Source: JAKACU01 sp021821185 | GTDB taxonomy: Bacteria > Bacillota > Bacilli > Alicyclobacillales > SLC66 | DNA length: 14,107 nucleotides | Direction of reading: 5' to 3' | Assembly: GCA_027343965.1 (NCBI GenBank) | Contig: DAHWJX010000150.1 | Coordinates: 1-14,107 of the forward strand | Shown here: in pieces, positions 1 through 5,715 of the stretch | Layout: every line of letters starts with the position of its first letter | How positions within the stretch are numbered: the first letter of the stretch is position 1 | Notes under the pieces: generated by a model | Told to the model about the DNA's origin: nothing | The model's input: the letters and a program-made list of their open reading frames with translations, nothing else | The model's database searches: none | Made by a program: the position numbers and the translations under genes

Positions 1-19
1 GAAGTTGCCAGGCAAGAGC

Positions 20-53
20 AGCAGTACTATGCGTAGTACTGCTACGTAGTAGC
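20..53. repeat. Two adjacent short hairpins
   Basis: Positions 20-29 (AGCAGTACTA) and 34-43 form a perfect 10-bp inverted repeat around a 4-base loop. Overlapping its right edge, GCTAC at 41-45 pairs with GTAGC at 49-53. Because the two stems share bases 41-43 they cannot both form, so they could be alternative folds. No T-run follows, so this is not itself a terminator; it lies just upstream of one. Role unknown. Confidence 0.5.
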
Positions 54-57
54 AAAG

Positions 58-104
58 AAGCGACTCGTAAGCGAAGATTTCTTCGTGGATGCGTGTCGCT
101 TTTT
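58..104 (+). terminator. Intrinsic terminator of an upstream gene
   Basis: AAGCGAC (58-64) pairs with GTCGCTT (95-101), and an inner stem forms from 72-76 and 81-85 (CGAAG/CTTCG). A run of five T follows at 100-104. The structure reads as a rho-independent terminator for a plus-strand gene lying left of the window. Confidence 0.5.
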
Positions 105-246
105 CGTTATGTCTCTTATGTGATGATCTTGGTCAAAGATGAAATTTATCTTGGATGTAGTTGTAAAACAGATTGGTCAGATGTTTTGCCGGAGATTGTC
201 GAAGATGAAAGCTTTATATATGCAAAATGCTAAGGAGTTATTTGCT

Positions 247-354
247 ATGGGTTATCGACGAGAAGATGAGAATCGCGTTACGATACGTACGACGTTGAAA
301 AGAGCGGGTCTTGCAACAACCGTAGCCCTAAGGAGGACTGGTCTTGGACTTTGA
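247..354 (+). CDS. Possible small ORF (35 aa) overlapping the next gene
   Basis: An ATG at 247 has an AAGGAG at 232-237 nine bases upstream and gives a 35-aa basic peptide (starts MGYRREDEN, ends RRTGLGL). The frame is open further upstream to an ATG at 139, which would give 71 aa, but no ribosome binding site precedes that ATG. The stop codon overlaps the TTG start of the following gene, as expected for translational coupling. I recognise no family. Only the ribosome binding site and the overlap support it, and it may be chance. Confidence 0.22.
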   Translation: MGYRREDENRVTIRTTLKRAGLATTVALRRTGLGL

Positions 355-1009
355 CAAGGCGTATATCGTCATGCTTGACAGCCAGAGAAAAATGTCACAT
401 GGCGGGCGTCTTAAACGCCTGCAACGTGGACTCGGTTATGCTGAAGAGCTCTTTCTAAAAACTGTATGGTGGCCCATTTATGAACACTTTGATCAACTAT
501 ATCCTGAGTATGAAGTCAGAGACTATAAGGATGGGTACCGGTATATCGATTTTGCTTATATACGTTCTTACCATAGAATTGCTATAGAAATAGACGGTTT
601 AGGTCCTCATTGGAAAGATATTTCTGTGTGGCAATTTTCAGAGCAATTAGCTCGTCAAAATACCTTAGTGATTGATGATTGGCACCTGTTACGATTTACG
701 TTACAGGATGTTACGGATCGCCCTCGTTCGTGTCAGCAAACTATTTTGCAACTTATGGGGAAATTATATGGGGATTCCAAGCTTGAAGATACAACGACAG
801 TACGTGAACGGGAAATCATCCGATTAGCTAGTCGTACCTTAGTTCCAATCACACCAAGCATCGTGGCTCAACATCTCCAAATTTCGAATGATCTGGCCCA
901 GCAATTGTTGCATGAACTCTGTGATAAGCAATGGCTTCAAGCGGCGAGTGGCACTGTGCGTATCCGATCCTATGTTCTTCATCGTTCACGTCGACACGTC
1001 ATATTATAA
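344..1009 (+). CDS. DUF559/Vsr-like nuclease-fold protein with C-terminal winged-helix-like region
   Basis: The TTG start at 344 is chosen because AAGGAGG lies at 330-336, seven bases upstream. The 221-aa product has a basic helical N-terminus with a GYAEELFL..VWWP motif (residues 31-44). A PD-(D/E)XK-like core follows: D69 in YIDFAYI, then E82 and D84 in AIEIDG. RQNTLVIDDWHLLRF (105-118) matches the shape of the R-x-L-x-x-x-G-W-x-V-L-R-F strand of the DUF559/Vsr endonuclease fold. Residues about 155-212 look like a winged helix. I recall similar Bacillales proteins, often labelled only as hypothetical or as DNA-binding response regulators; there is no receiver domain here. A DNA-related role is inferred, and no restriction-modification partner is visible. 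It has its own strong ribosome binding site and ends without a clear terminator. Confidence 0.75.
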   Translation: MDFDKAYIVMLDSQRKMSHGGRLKRLQRGLGYAEELFLKTVWWPIYEHFDQLYPEYEVRDYKDGYRYIDFAYIRSYHRIAIEIDGLGPHWKDISVWQFSEQLARQNTLVIDDWHLLRFTLQDVTDRPRSCQQTILQLMGKLYGDSKLEDTTTVREREIIRLASRTLVPITPSIVAQHLQISNDLAQQLLHELCDKQWLQAASGTVRIRSYVLHRSRRHVIL

Positions 1010-1388
1010 TGAAACCATTCCAATAAGATGGAAAATTAGGCTTAATGGCTGAGAGGCCCACAGTTTATAAGATTAAGCCAGATTAACCGGTTACTATTAG
1101 TTAATCGCGCTAAACAGGATGATTTGAAGAAAAATAAGCTTGTTGATCTGGCGAATAGGAAATTTCTGCACATGTTAATAGCCAATAAGCAGGAAAATCT
1201 AGTGTGTGGACGGGGAATGCCATCCGTGCCGCCATCCGGCGGTCCATCATAAAATTGTATATAATGGAAAATACAGGTAAAATACTGGTGTAAGTTAGCG
1301 GCTGAATAACTTGGTCTAGTTTCGGATTGTTGGTGATTGTCGTAAGATAGAGGTAGTAAAGCATTGCTTGCGTTTCAGGAGGTACGAC
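1010..1388. other. Intergenic region with inverted repeats and a TATAAT box
   Basis: No gene could be supported here. GGCTTAAT (1039-1046) is inverted at 1072-1079, and GATTAAC (1081-1087) at 1100-1106. A GC-rich hairpin CCGCC-ATCC-GGCGG spans 1229-1242. It is followed at 1260-1265 by TATAAT, a plausible -10 box for the downstream efflux gene, although there is no TTGACA-like element at the usual distance. The hairpin sits exactly where a -35 would be, so it could be an operator, but this is inference. Confidence 0.35.
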
Positions 1389-2372
1389 ATGTACGAAGGC
1401 GACCATGACCACCATTCTAATCATGACCATAATCATAGTCCTGAGCATGACCACAAGTCGCTGTTTCATATTCACGCGCCCGCGCATCAAATGAAGCGAG
1501 CTTTTTTTCTTACGATGATTATCCTCATTGTTGAATTTGCAGGTGGCCTCGTATCACACAGTTTGGCACTTTTATCCGATGCTGGACATGTCTTGACAGA
1601 CTTAGGGGCGATCGGGTTATCATGGTTTGCCCTGCGTCAAGCTCAGAGACCATCCAATGAGAGGATGACCTATGGGTATTACCGCTTGGGAATTATTGCT
1701 GCCTTGGTTAATGGGCTTGCCCTGATTGTCATCACCCTGTGGATTCTGTGGGAAGCGTATAGTCGTTTTCACCATCCATCGCCCGTTAATGGTATTTGGA
1801 TGCTGATTAGTGCCAGTGTGGGCCTTATTGTCAATTTGTATCTAGGACTTGGCATGCATAATGACCATGATCTTAACGTGAGAAGTGCAGTACTTCATAT
1901 GCTCGGAGACGCTGCAGCATCAGCGGGTGTGATTGTGGCAGGCGTCATTATTCTTCTGACACACATTTCGCTAATTGACCCTATTTTAAGTGCGGTTATT
2001 GCTGTGCTGATCGCGTTTGGTGCGGTTCGTATTATATCCAAGACGGTGGTTATTTTGATGGAAGGCACGCCCAGTGAGGTGGATTTCCAAAAGGTTGTAC
2101 AGACGATCAAATCCGTTGATGCTGTGCAAGATGTCCATGATGTACACGTATGGAGTATCGCTAGTGGACGAAATGCACTGTCATGCCATGTGGTCCTAGA
2201 TGGGCAAATTACGATCGAAGCGAGTCAACAGGTTTTGCGAACGGTCGAACATCTCCTGGTTCATATGGGGGTCTCCCATGTGACTGTGCAGATGGAAGAT
2301 GCAGGTCATCCGCATGACGATAAGGAACTTTGTGCGGCGCAAGAGCCACAGCCGCAGCCGCAGCATTCTTAA
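1389..2372 (+). CDS. Cation diffusion facilitator (CzcD/ZitB-like) metal efflux protein
   Basis: This is a proton-coupled exporter of divalent cations (Zn2+, possibly Co2+/Cd2+) in the cytoplasmic membrane. The ATG at 1389 is preferred over the in-frame TTG at 1368 because AGGAGG lies at 1377-1382 and codes within the longer version. The product is 327 aa. It has a His/Asp-rich N-terminus (residues 5-33) and about six membrane segments. The transport site is visible as D64/H67/D71 in TM2 (SDAGHVLTD) and H170/D174 in TM5 (LHMLGD), the HxxxD-HxxxD pattern associated with zinc selectivity in CDF proteins. The cytoplasmic C-terminal domain carries the typical VHDVHVWSI segment. The C-terminus ends in a His/Gln/Pro tail. 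It appears monocistronic, with no ArsR-type regulator adjacent. Confidence 0.93.
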   Translation: MYEGDHDHHSNHDHNHSPEHDHKSLFHIHAPAHQMKRAFFLTMIILIVEFAGGLVSHSLALLSDAGHVLTDLGAIGLSWFALRQAQRPSNERMTYGYYRLGIIAALVNGLALIVITLWILWEAYSRFHHPSPVNGIWMLISASVGLIVNLYLGLGMHNDHDLNVRSAVLHMLGDAAASAGVIVAGVIILLTHISLIDPILSAVIAVLIAFGAVRIISKTVVILMEGTPSEVDFQKVVQTIKSVDAVQDVHDVHVWSIASGRNALSCHVVLDGQITIEASQQVLRTVEHLLVHMGVSHVTVQMEDAGHPHDDKELCAAQEPQPQPQHS

Positions 2373-2378
2373 CAGTCT

Positions 2379-2428
2379 AAAAAAGTCTCGGTTCTAGCAC
2401 ATCGAAATGCATGTGCCAGAACCTGACT
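2379..2428. terminator. Bidirectional terminator between convergent units
   Basis: GGTTCT-A-GCACAT (2390-2402) pairs with ATGTGC-C-AGAACC (2411-2423), and AGTC at 2384-2387 with GACT at 2425-2428 extends the stem. On the minus strand a run of six T (complement of 2379-2384) follows, a good end for the microprotein operon. The efflux gene ends only seven bases to the left and probably uses the same hairpin. Confidence 0.65.
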
Positions 2429-2449
2429 GTGATTTTCCCAAAAAAATTG

Positions 2450-2818
2450 TTACCACAAAAATGCTAACCAGAAGATGGCGGCAAAGGCCAGCCACCATAG
2501 CCACCATCCACCGGCCCACCATCCACCATATCCACGACCGTAACCATACCCAGGGTATCCGGGACGAGCAGCGTAAGGAGCTGGTCCACCATAAGGGCCG
2601 TATCCTAACCCAGCGAGAGCAAGATCCAACCGTTGCGATGCAGGCATGCTGTCAGCGATGTTGCATCCGGCAAGACTTGTCGGCGCGTACTGTCGAGGGA
2701 CACGCATGAGAACACCTTGGGTCGTGACATTTTCCACGATACCCCGATGATAGCCCCACGGTGTCCGAAATTGAACCCAGTTGCCTTTGCTTTGTGCGCA
2801 ATCATTCATTGTACACAC
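2450..2818 (-). CDS. Gly/Tyr-rich, Trp-rich putative membrane or spore-surface protein (122 aa)
   Basis: The GTG start at 2818 is supported by GAGGTGATC ending six bases upstream, a long match to the 16S rRNA tail; an in-frame ATG nine bases later is less well spaced. The N-terminal domain, residues 13-46, contains VQFRTPWGYHRGIVENV and RVPRQYAP, a small beta-strand-like module. A Gly/Tyr/Pro-rich linker (71-99) follows. The C-terminus, 100-122, is a Trp-rich hydrophobic helix (GGWWAGGWWLWWLAFAAIF...). I recall similar uncharacterised proteins in Bacillales but cannot name a family. It is the last gene of a three-gene operon, 15 bases after the preceding stop. Two of those genes encode YjcZ-like microproteins, so a sporulation or spore-envelope role is inferred. 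Confidence 0.8.
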   Translation of the reverse strand: MCTMNDCAQSKGNWVQFRTPWGYHRGIVENVTTQGVLMRVPRQYAPTSLAGCNIADSMPASQRLDLALAGLGYGPYGGPAPYAARPGYPGYGYGRGYGGWWAGGWWLWWLAFAAIFWLAFLW

Positions 2819-2833
2819 GAGTTGATCACCTCA

Positions 2834-2959
2834 TCAGTTGACCGGAACCGTATTGCAAACCCGCGTGTAGGCTGGTACAAGCAGGAAGAAGAGCACAAAG
2901 ATAATCAAAAATACTACAGCCCAGCGTGTATAGCCGCCAAATGCACCGCCATCACCCAT
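2834..2959 (-). CDS. YjcZ-like membrane microprotein (41 aa)
   Basis: The protein starts MGDGGAFGGYTRWAVVF and has a single hydrophobic segment (about residues 13-30) rich in Val, Ile, Phe and Leu, followed by PAY and a short polar tail (TRVCNTVPVN). A GGGAGG at 2968-2973 (complement) lies eight bases before the ATG. It is nearly identical over its first 31 residues to the protein encoded upstream, so this is a tandem duplication, but the tails differ completely. The composition and the GGY-x-hydrophobic layout resemble the YjcZ family of small sporulation proteins; that assignment rests on pattern, not on a search. It is too short for most gene finders. Confidence 0.75.
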   Translation of the reverse strand: MGDGGAFGGYTRWAVVFLIIFVLFFLLVPAYTRVCNTVPVN

Positions 2960-3002
2960 TGCAATAGCCTCCCTCTTCATGAATGTAAATCCACCTCAGC
3001 GA

Positions 3003-3113
3003 TTAGTATCCGGCACCCGCAACGCCACCATAGGCAGGAACAAACAGGAAGAAGAGTACAAAGATAATCAGAAAAACAACGGCCCAACGGGTATAGCCTC
3101 CAAACGCTCCCAT
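3003..3113 (-). CDS. YjcZ-like membrane microprotein (36 aa)
   Basis: First gene of the minus-strand operon. AAGGAGG at 3121-3127 (complement) lies seven bases or so before the ATG at 3113. The sequence runs MGAFGGYTRWAVVFLIIF and continues through VLFFLFVPAYGG to a Gly/Ala tail ending AGY. It differs from its downstream paralogue by lacking the inserted DG near the N-terminus and by having the Gly/Tyr tail more typical of YjcZ-type proteins. It has one predicted membrane helix and no charge beyond Arg9. The role is inferred to be structural, in the spore or envelope. 43 bases separate it from the next start. Confidence 0.78.
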   Translation of the reverse strand: MGAFGGYTRWAVVFLIIFVLFFLFVPAYGGVAGAGY

Positions 3114-3140
3114 GACCACCCCTCCTTTCGAACAACACTA

Positions 3141-3170
3141 TAAGGTATGGGTGGAAGTAATGAGCGTTGT
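3141..3170 (-). promoter_or_regulatory. Candidate sigma-K (or sigma-E) type promoter
   Basis: On the minus strand CATACCTTA (complement of 3141-3149) fits the mother-cell -10 pattern CATAnnnTA. Sixteen bases upstream is ACAAC (3166-3170), which contains the AC expected in a sigma-K -35. Transcription would begin just before the ribosome binding site at 3121-3128, giving a very short leader. An overlapping TATAGT could instead be a vegetative -10, but no -35 matches it. Confidence 0.35.
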
Positions 3171-3214
3171 AGGGCAAATGACCCGGGGCCGTGCCTAATT
3201 TGCCAATTGGGTGA

Positions 3215-3639
3215 TTAAGCTTTTAGAACGTTGTGATCAACATACCGTTCGCCATCTCCAGCAGATATGATCGTATGTACACTGCATACGGCAAGGGTAC
3301 CTGCTGCCTACACACCTTTTTGGGTAGTACGCCCTTGTTCATCGACGACTACGCGCGTCTTCATACGTGCTTCTGTGGCAGGTTTTGTTGCAAACGATTC
3401 GGGTTCAAGAATAACGCGTAATCCTTCATCGGTTTTACTACGTTTTGAGCTTTGCCTGTGACAAATTTCGACAAGCTCTGCTCCATTCACAGCGATTACA
3501 CCATAATGGTTTTCGATCCATGCGCGTTGAGTAATGCTTTGGTCTGCATCAACCACCAGTGTCTTCTTGCCCGCTTTGGCAAAAAACAGGGCTGCTGAGG
3601 CACCGGCAGGGCGCCTCCAATAATGATAATATCGAACAT
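3215..3639 (-). pseudogene. Decayed thioredoxin-reductase-like FAD/NAD(P) oxidoreductase
   Basis: A Shine-Dalgarno (GAGGTGG, complement of 3646-3652) precedes ATG at 3639, which opens MFDIIIIGG. Within the next codon or two a one-base deletion (around 3611-3618) breaks the FAD-binding GGGPAG. The reading continues in another frame as PAGASAALFFAKAGKKT and on to NHYGV. The middle of the protein appears deleted: the sequence jumps to FATKPATEARMKTRV. A TAG at 3308-3310 interrupts the conserved GV-Y-AAG motif, and the tail (AAGTLAVCSVHTIISAGDG) joins ERYVDHNVLKA at the stop at 3215, again apparently shortened. Intact family members, as I recall them, are about 200 residues, so this is a gene in decay with at least four lesions. 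It is divergent from the DinB gene. Confidence 0.85.
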
Positions 3640-3718
3640 CGTCATCCACCTCACTGCAGTTTTCTTAGTTGTTTTTTTGTTATACGCTAGGTGTAGCACA
3701 ATATGAGGAGGCGTTCCA

Positions 3719-4207
3719 TTGGAACTGACGTATGAACAGGTAATTGAATGGTTGGATCAATATGAAGTTGGCGCTGATGTAGTATATGAGGCCGTGTCAG
3801 GGCTCTCAGAAAAACAACTGACTACACCGCCATCTCCTTCAAAGTGGTCGATCGCACAGATTGTTGCGCATTTAGTGGATACCGAATTAGTGATGATTCA
3901 TCGTATGCGTACGGTGATGGCAGAAGGGGCGGGTACCTTACACTCTTTTTCGCAAGATGCTTGGGTGACAGCTCTGAACGTCGGGACGATGCCAATAGAC
4001 CTATCTATCGCTACATTGCGTGCTTTACGAAATTATCACGCTAGGACGTTGCGTAATCTTCAGCCTGATACGCTTATTATGATGATGGAGAATTCGGGTA
4101 CGCATGATGTTGACGGGTGCCTCAGCGCGTTTGATTTACTGCAGAAAACGGTCACGCATCTGCATCATCATACGCGCCAAATTAACGTTATACGTAATAA
4201 ACAATAA
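3719..4207 (+). CDS. DinB-family four-helix-bundle protein
   Basis: The TTG start at 3719 is chosen because GAGGAGG at 3705-3711 lies seven bases upstream. The 162-aa length is usual for the DinB/YfiT-like fold, a four-helix bundle that often binds a divalent metal. H51 in WSIAQIVAHLVDTE (43-56) and the cluster H147/H149/H150/H151 in HLHHHTRQI near the C-terminus fit the expected His ligands. The helix-1 and helix-2 signatures, including the Trp before the first His, are clear. Members include thiol-dependent S-transferases and many proteins of unknown role; nothing here identifies a substrate. It is a single gene, divergent from the oxidoreductase pseudogene. Confidence 0.85.
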   Translation: MELTYEQVIEWLDQYEVGADVVYEAVSGLSEKQLTTPPSPSKWSIAQIVAHLVDTELVMIHRMRTVMAEGAGTLHSFSQDAWVTALNVGTMPIDLSIATLRALRNYHARTLRNLQPDTLIMMMENSGTHDVDGCLSAFDLLQKTVTHLHHHTRQINVIRNKQ

Positions 4208-4234
4208 TTTGTCGCTGGTTAACATGGTACATTG

Positions 4235-4260
4235 AATAGGCTCCTAGTCGGGGGCCTATT
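4235..4260 (+). terminator. Hairpin after the DinB gene
   Basis: AATAGGCTCC (4235-4244) pairs with GGGGCCTATT (4251-4260) with one G-U pair and a six-base loop, 28 bases after the DinB stop. There is no good T-run, so it is a weak terminator or an RNA-stabilising end. Confidence 0.45.
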
Positions 4261-4287
4261 ACTAAATATTCCATAGACTAGATCGAT

Positions 4288-4316
4288 TTGACACTTGAAA
4301 AATTTATCAATACAAC
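4288..4316 (+). promoter_or_regulatory. Candidate sigma-A promoter for the cupredoxin gene
   Basis: A perfect TTGACA at 4288-4293 and TACAAC at 4311-4316 are separated by 17 bases. The -10 is imperfect, but the region is strongly AT-rich. If used, it would leave a leader of roughly 270 bases before the cupredoxin gene. Confidence 0.4.
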
Positions 4317-4592
4317 CCTATATTTGCTTATAAACATATTTTGGTACGAATATATTTTCACAGAATGTCATCAATATGTCTGCTTTTAAGGTAGCTATTT
4401 ATGATTCGTGGTGAAAAGGCAGTTCATAGAATTATTAGCTAACATTTGCGTATCTTAAAAGACTACTTAATATAGTCTGAGAAATTCCTTCAGAATAGTC
4501 CGATATAAACTGAAAATTATGAGGAAAAAAGTGCAATATATTGTTGTAGCAATCATTGTATGGTTCTTTACAAGAATAAGGGGGGAAATTTC
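4317..4592 (+). other. AT-rich, gene-free leader region of the cupredoxin gene
   Basis: No ORF here looks coding. AGACTA (4460-4465) pairs with TAGTCT (4473-4478) around a 7-base loop. I recognise no known riboswitch class. The ribosome binding site for the next gene is AAGGGGGG at 4578-4585. Confidence 0.3.
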
Positions 4593-5441
4593 ATGAGAAA
4601 GTTATTTTTGGCGGGAGCAGCCCTGATGACCATGGTATCCTTGGCATCTGTTGCAACTCCGACCTTTGCACAAACGCATGCGGCTGCACATCATGTGGTG
4701 GCAAAGCATGCAGCAAAAGCTGTAACTAATCAAAATGTTGCTTTGACAATTTTACCAGGGGCACACTTGGGTCCAGACAAGAAATTGCATGATTCTTTCA
4801 CACAAGCAGATTTTAATGTCGTAGCAGGGGTACCCGTTACCGTTACCGTATACAACTACGATAGTGGGAAGCACAGCTTTACATCTTCTGCTTTGCATTT
4901 GAACGTGACGCTAAAGGGTTCCACAAAAACTGGCGTACCTGGTGTGACGACTTTTAAATTCACCCCTAAAGCCGGCAAGTATGGTTGGGAATGTGTCCTT
5001 CCTTGCGATGGTCAAAATAAAGCATGGGCAATGTCGCATGACGGTTATATGAAAGGAACTGTGCACGCACTTGCCAACAAAGATCAACAATTCGTCTATT
5101 TAACGGTAAAAGATGGCTTGAAATTTTCAGCTGCTGATAAAAAGATCCACGACTCCTATGAACCAGCAAACTTTACTGTGAAAGCGGGCATCCCTGTTCA
5201 TGTGATGGTTGTCAACTATGATAGTGGTGCACATAGCCTGACATCGCCGGCACTTGGCTTAAATAAAATGTTCCCAGGCGCAGCCAAAGAAGGAGCACCT
5301 AGTATCAGTACGTTTACCTTCACACCACAAAAGCCAGGTAACTACCATTGGCGCTGCATGGTCCCTTGCGATGGTGGTCCGACAGGTTGGGCGATGTTCC
5401 ATAACGGTTACATGTCCGGAACGATCACTGTAGTGAAATAG
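4593..5441 (+). CDS. Exported tandem-cupredoxin protein with CuA-like ligand sets
   Basis: The ATG at 4593 is preferred because AAGGGGGG precedes it by seven bases and it opens a proper signal peptide (MRKLFLAGAALMTMVSLASV, likely cut after A26 in TFA-QT). The mature part has a His/Ala-rich linker and two homologous domains, about residues 48-160 and 167-282. Each begins with K-K-x-H-D-S-[FY] and contains YDSG-x-HS (H94; H214). Each then has C-x3-C (C134/C138; C255/C259) and an H-x3-M (H149/M153; H270/M274) in a WAM-x-H-[DN]-GYM motif. One His, two Cys, one His and one Met is the ligand set of a binuclear CuA site, though the Cys-to-His spacing is longer than in cytochrome oxidase subunit II. 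A type-1 site using one Cys is the alternative. A role in extracytoplasmic electron transfer or copper binding is inferred. It appears to be monocistronic. Confidence 0.88.
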   Translation: MRKLFLAGAALMTMVSLASVATPTFAQTHAAAHHVVAKHAAKAVTNQNVALTILPGAHLGPDKKLHDSFTQADFNVVAGVPVTVTVYNYDSGKHSFTSSALHLNVTLKGSTKTGVPGVTTFKFTPKAGKYGWECVLPCDGQNKAWAMSHDGYMKGTVHALANKDQQFVYLTVKDGLKFSAADKKIHDSYEPANFTVKAGIPVHVMVVNYDSGAHSLTSPALGLNKMFPGAAKEGAPSISTFTFTPQKPGNYHWRCMVPCDGGPTGWAMFHNGYMSGTITVVK

Positions 5442-5463
5442 GTCGGTTCTGCGGCGAAGTAAA

Positions 5464-5503
5464 TCAGGGGTTATGACTCTTTATAATGAGTCATAACCCC
5501 TGA
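5464..5503. terminator. 16-bp perfect hairpin after the cupredoxin gene
   Basis: TCAGGGGTTATGACTC (5464-5479) is perfectly inverted at 5488-5503 around an 8-base loop. It begins 22 bases after the cupredoxin stop. There is no T-run on either strand, so it may protect the mRNA 3' end or terminate by stem strength. Confidence 0.6.
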
Positions 5504-5507
5504 CTGG

Positions 5508-5536
5508 TTGACATAGTTGCTTTGAGCCGGTAGGAA
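5508..5536 (+). promoter_or_regulatory. Possible promoter between the two hairpins
   Basis: A perfect TTGACA at 5508-5513 is followed after 17 bases by TAGGAA (5531-5536), a poor -10. It would start RNA near 5543, upstream of the second hairpin and of the S9 peptidase gene. Confidence 0.3.
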
Positions 5537-5542
5537 AAGAAA

Positions 5543-5660
5543 GAGCACGTTCCATATGCATCATGTGATCGTGAATCAAATTCAGTATGATAAAGAAGTT
5601 CCTTGGATACCCTCTCCTGGAACGAAACCACGCTCCCCGGATAGCGTGGTTTCGTTATTT
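5543..5660 (+). ncRNA. Candidate short RNA or attenuated leader of the S9 peptidase gene
   Basis: This gene-free stretch lies between a possible start near 5543 and an intrinsic terminator (5621-5662). It contains GTTCC at 5549-5553 and again at 5598-5602; the second can pair with GGAAC at 5619-5623, which overlaps the first bases of the terminator stem, so competing folds are conceivable. It does not match a T-box, since no AGGGTGGNACCGCG is present, and I recognise no other known riboswitch. It could be an independent small RNA of about 115 bases, or the attenuated leader of the gene at 5716. Evidence is limited to the promoter-like and terminator-like ends. Confidence 0.25.
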
Positions 5661-5662
5661 TA
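5621..5662 (+). terminator. Strong intrinsic terminator upstream of the S9 peptidase gene
   Basis: AACGAAACCACGCT (5621-5634) pairs perfectly with its inverse at 5642/5643-5656 around an 8-base loop, and the 3' side runs into TTATTTTA. No gene ends nearby except the cupredoxin gene, which already has its own hairpin about 180 bases upstream. Confidence 0.65.
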
Positions 5663-5715
5663 GAGACAGGTTGCTGTATACTGGAAGGTGAATGCAGGGA
5701 AGGAAGGATTATAGC

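Noticed and set aside
1044..1252. A stop-to-stop plus-strand frame with plausible composition in the intergenic region
   Set aside because: It has no start codon with a ribosome binding site, matches nothing I recognise and ends in a GC-hairpin region; probably chance.
1110..1490. A 126-aa minus-strand open frame overlapping the start of the efflux gene
   Set aside because: Its N-terminal part is the antisense of the His-rich coding region, giving a Met/Val-rich artefact. No ribosome binding site or recognisable motif supports it.
2977..3177. A 66-aa minus-strand frame over the microprotein genes
   Set aside because: It is out of frame with the 36-aa microprotein, which has the strong ribosome binding site and a tandem paralogue.
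5600..5660. T-box leader upstream of the S9 gene
   Set aside because: TGGAACGAAACCACGC looks a little like the antiterminator sequence, but the AGGGTGGNACCGCG core and a full-length stem I are absent, and the downstream gene is not a usual T-box target.
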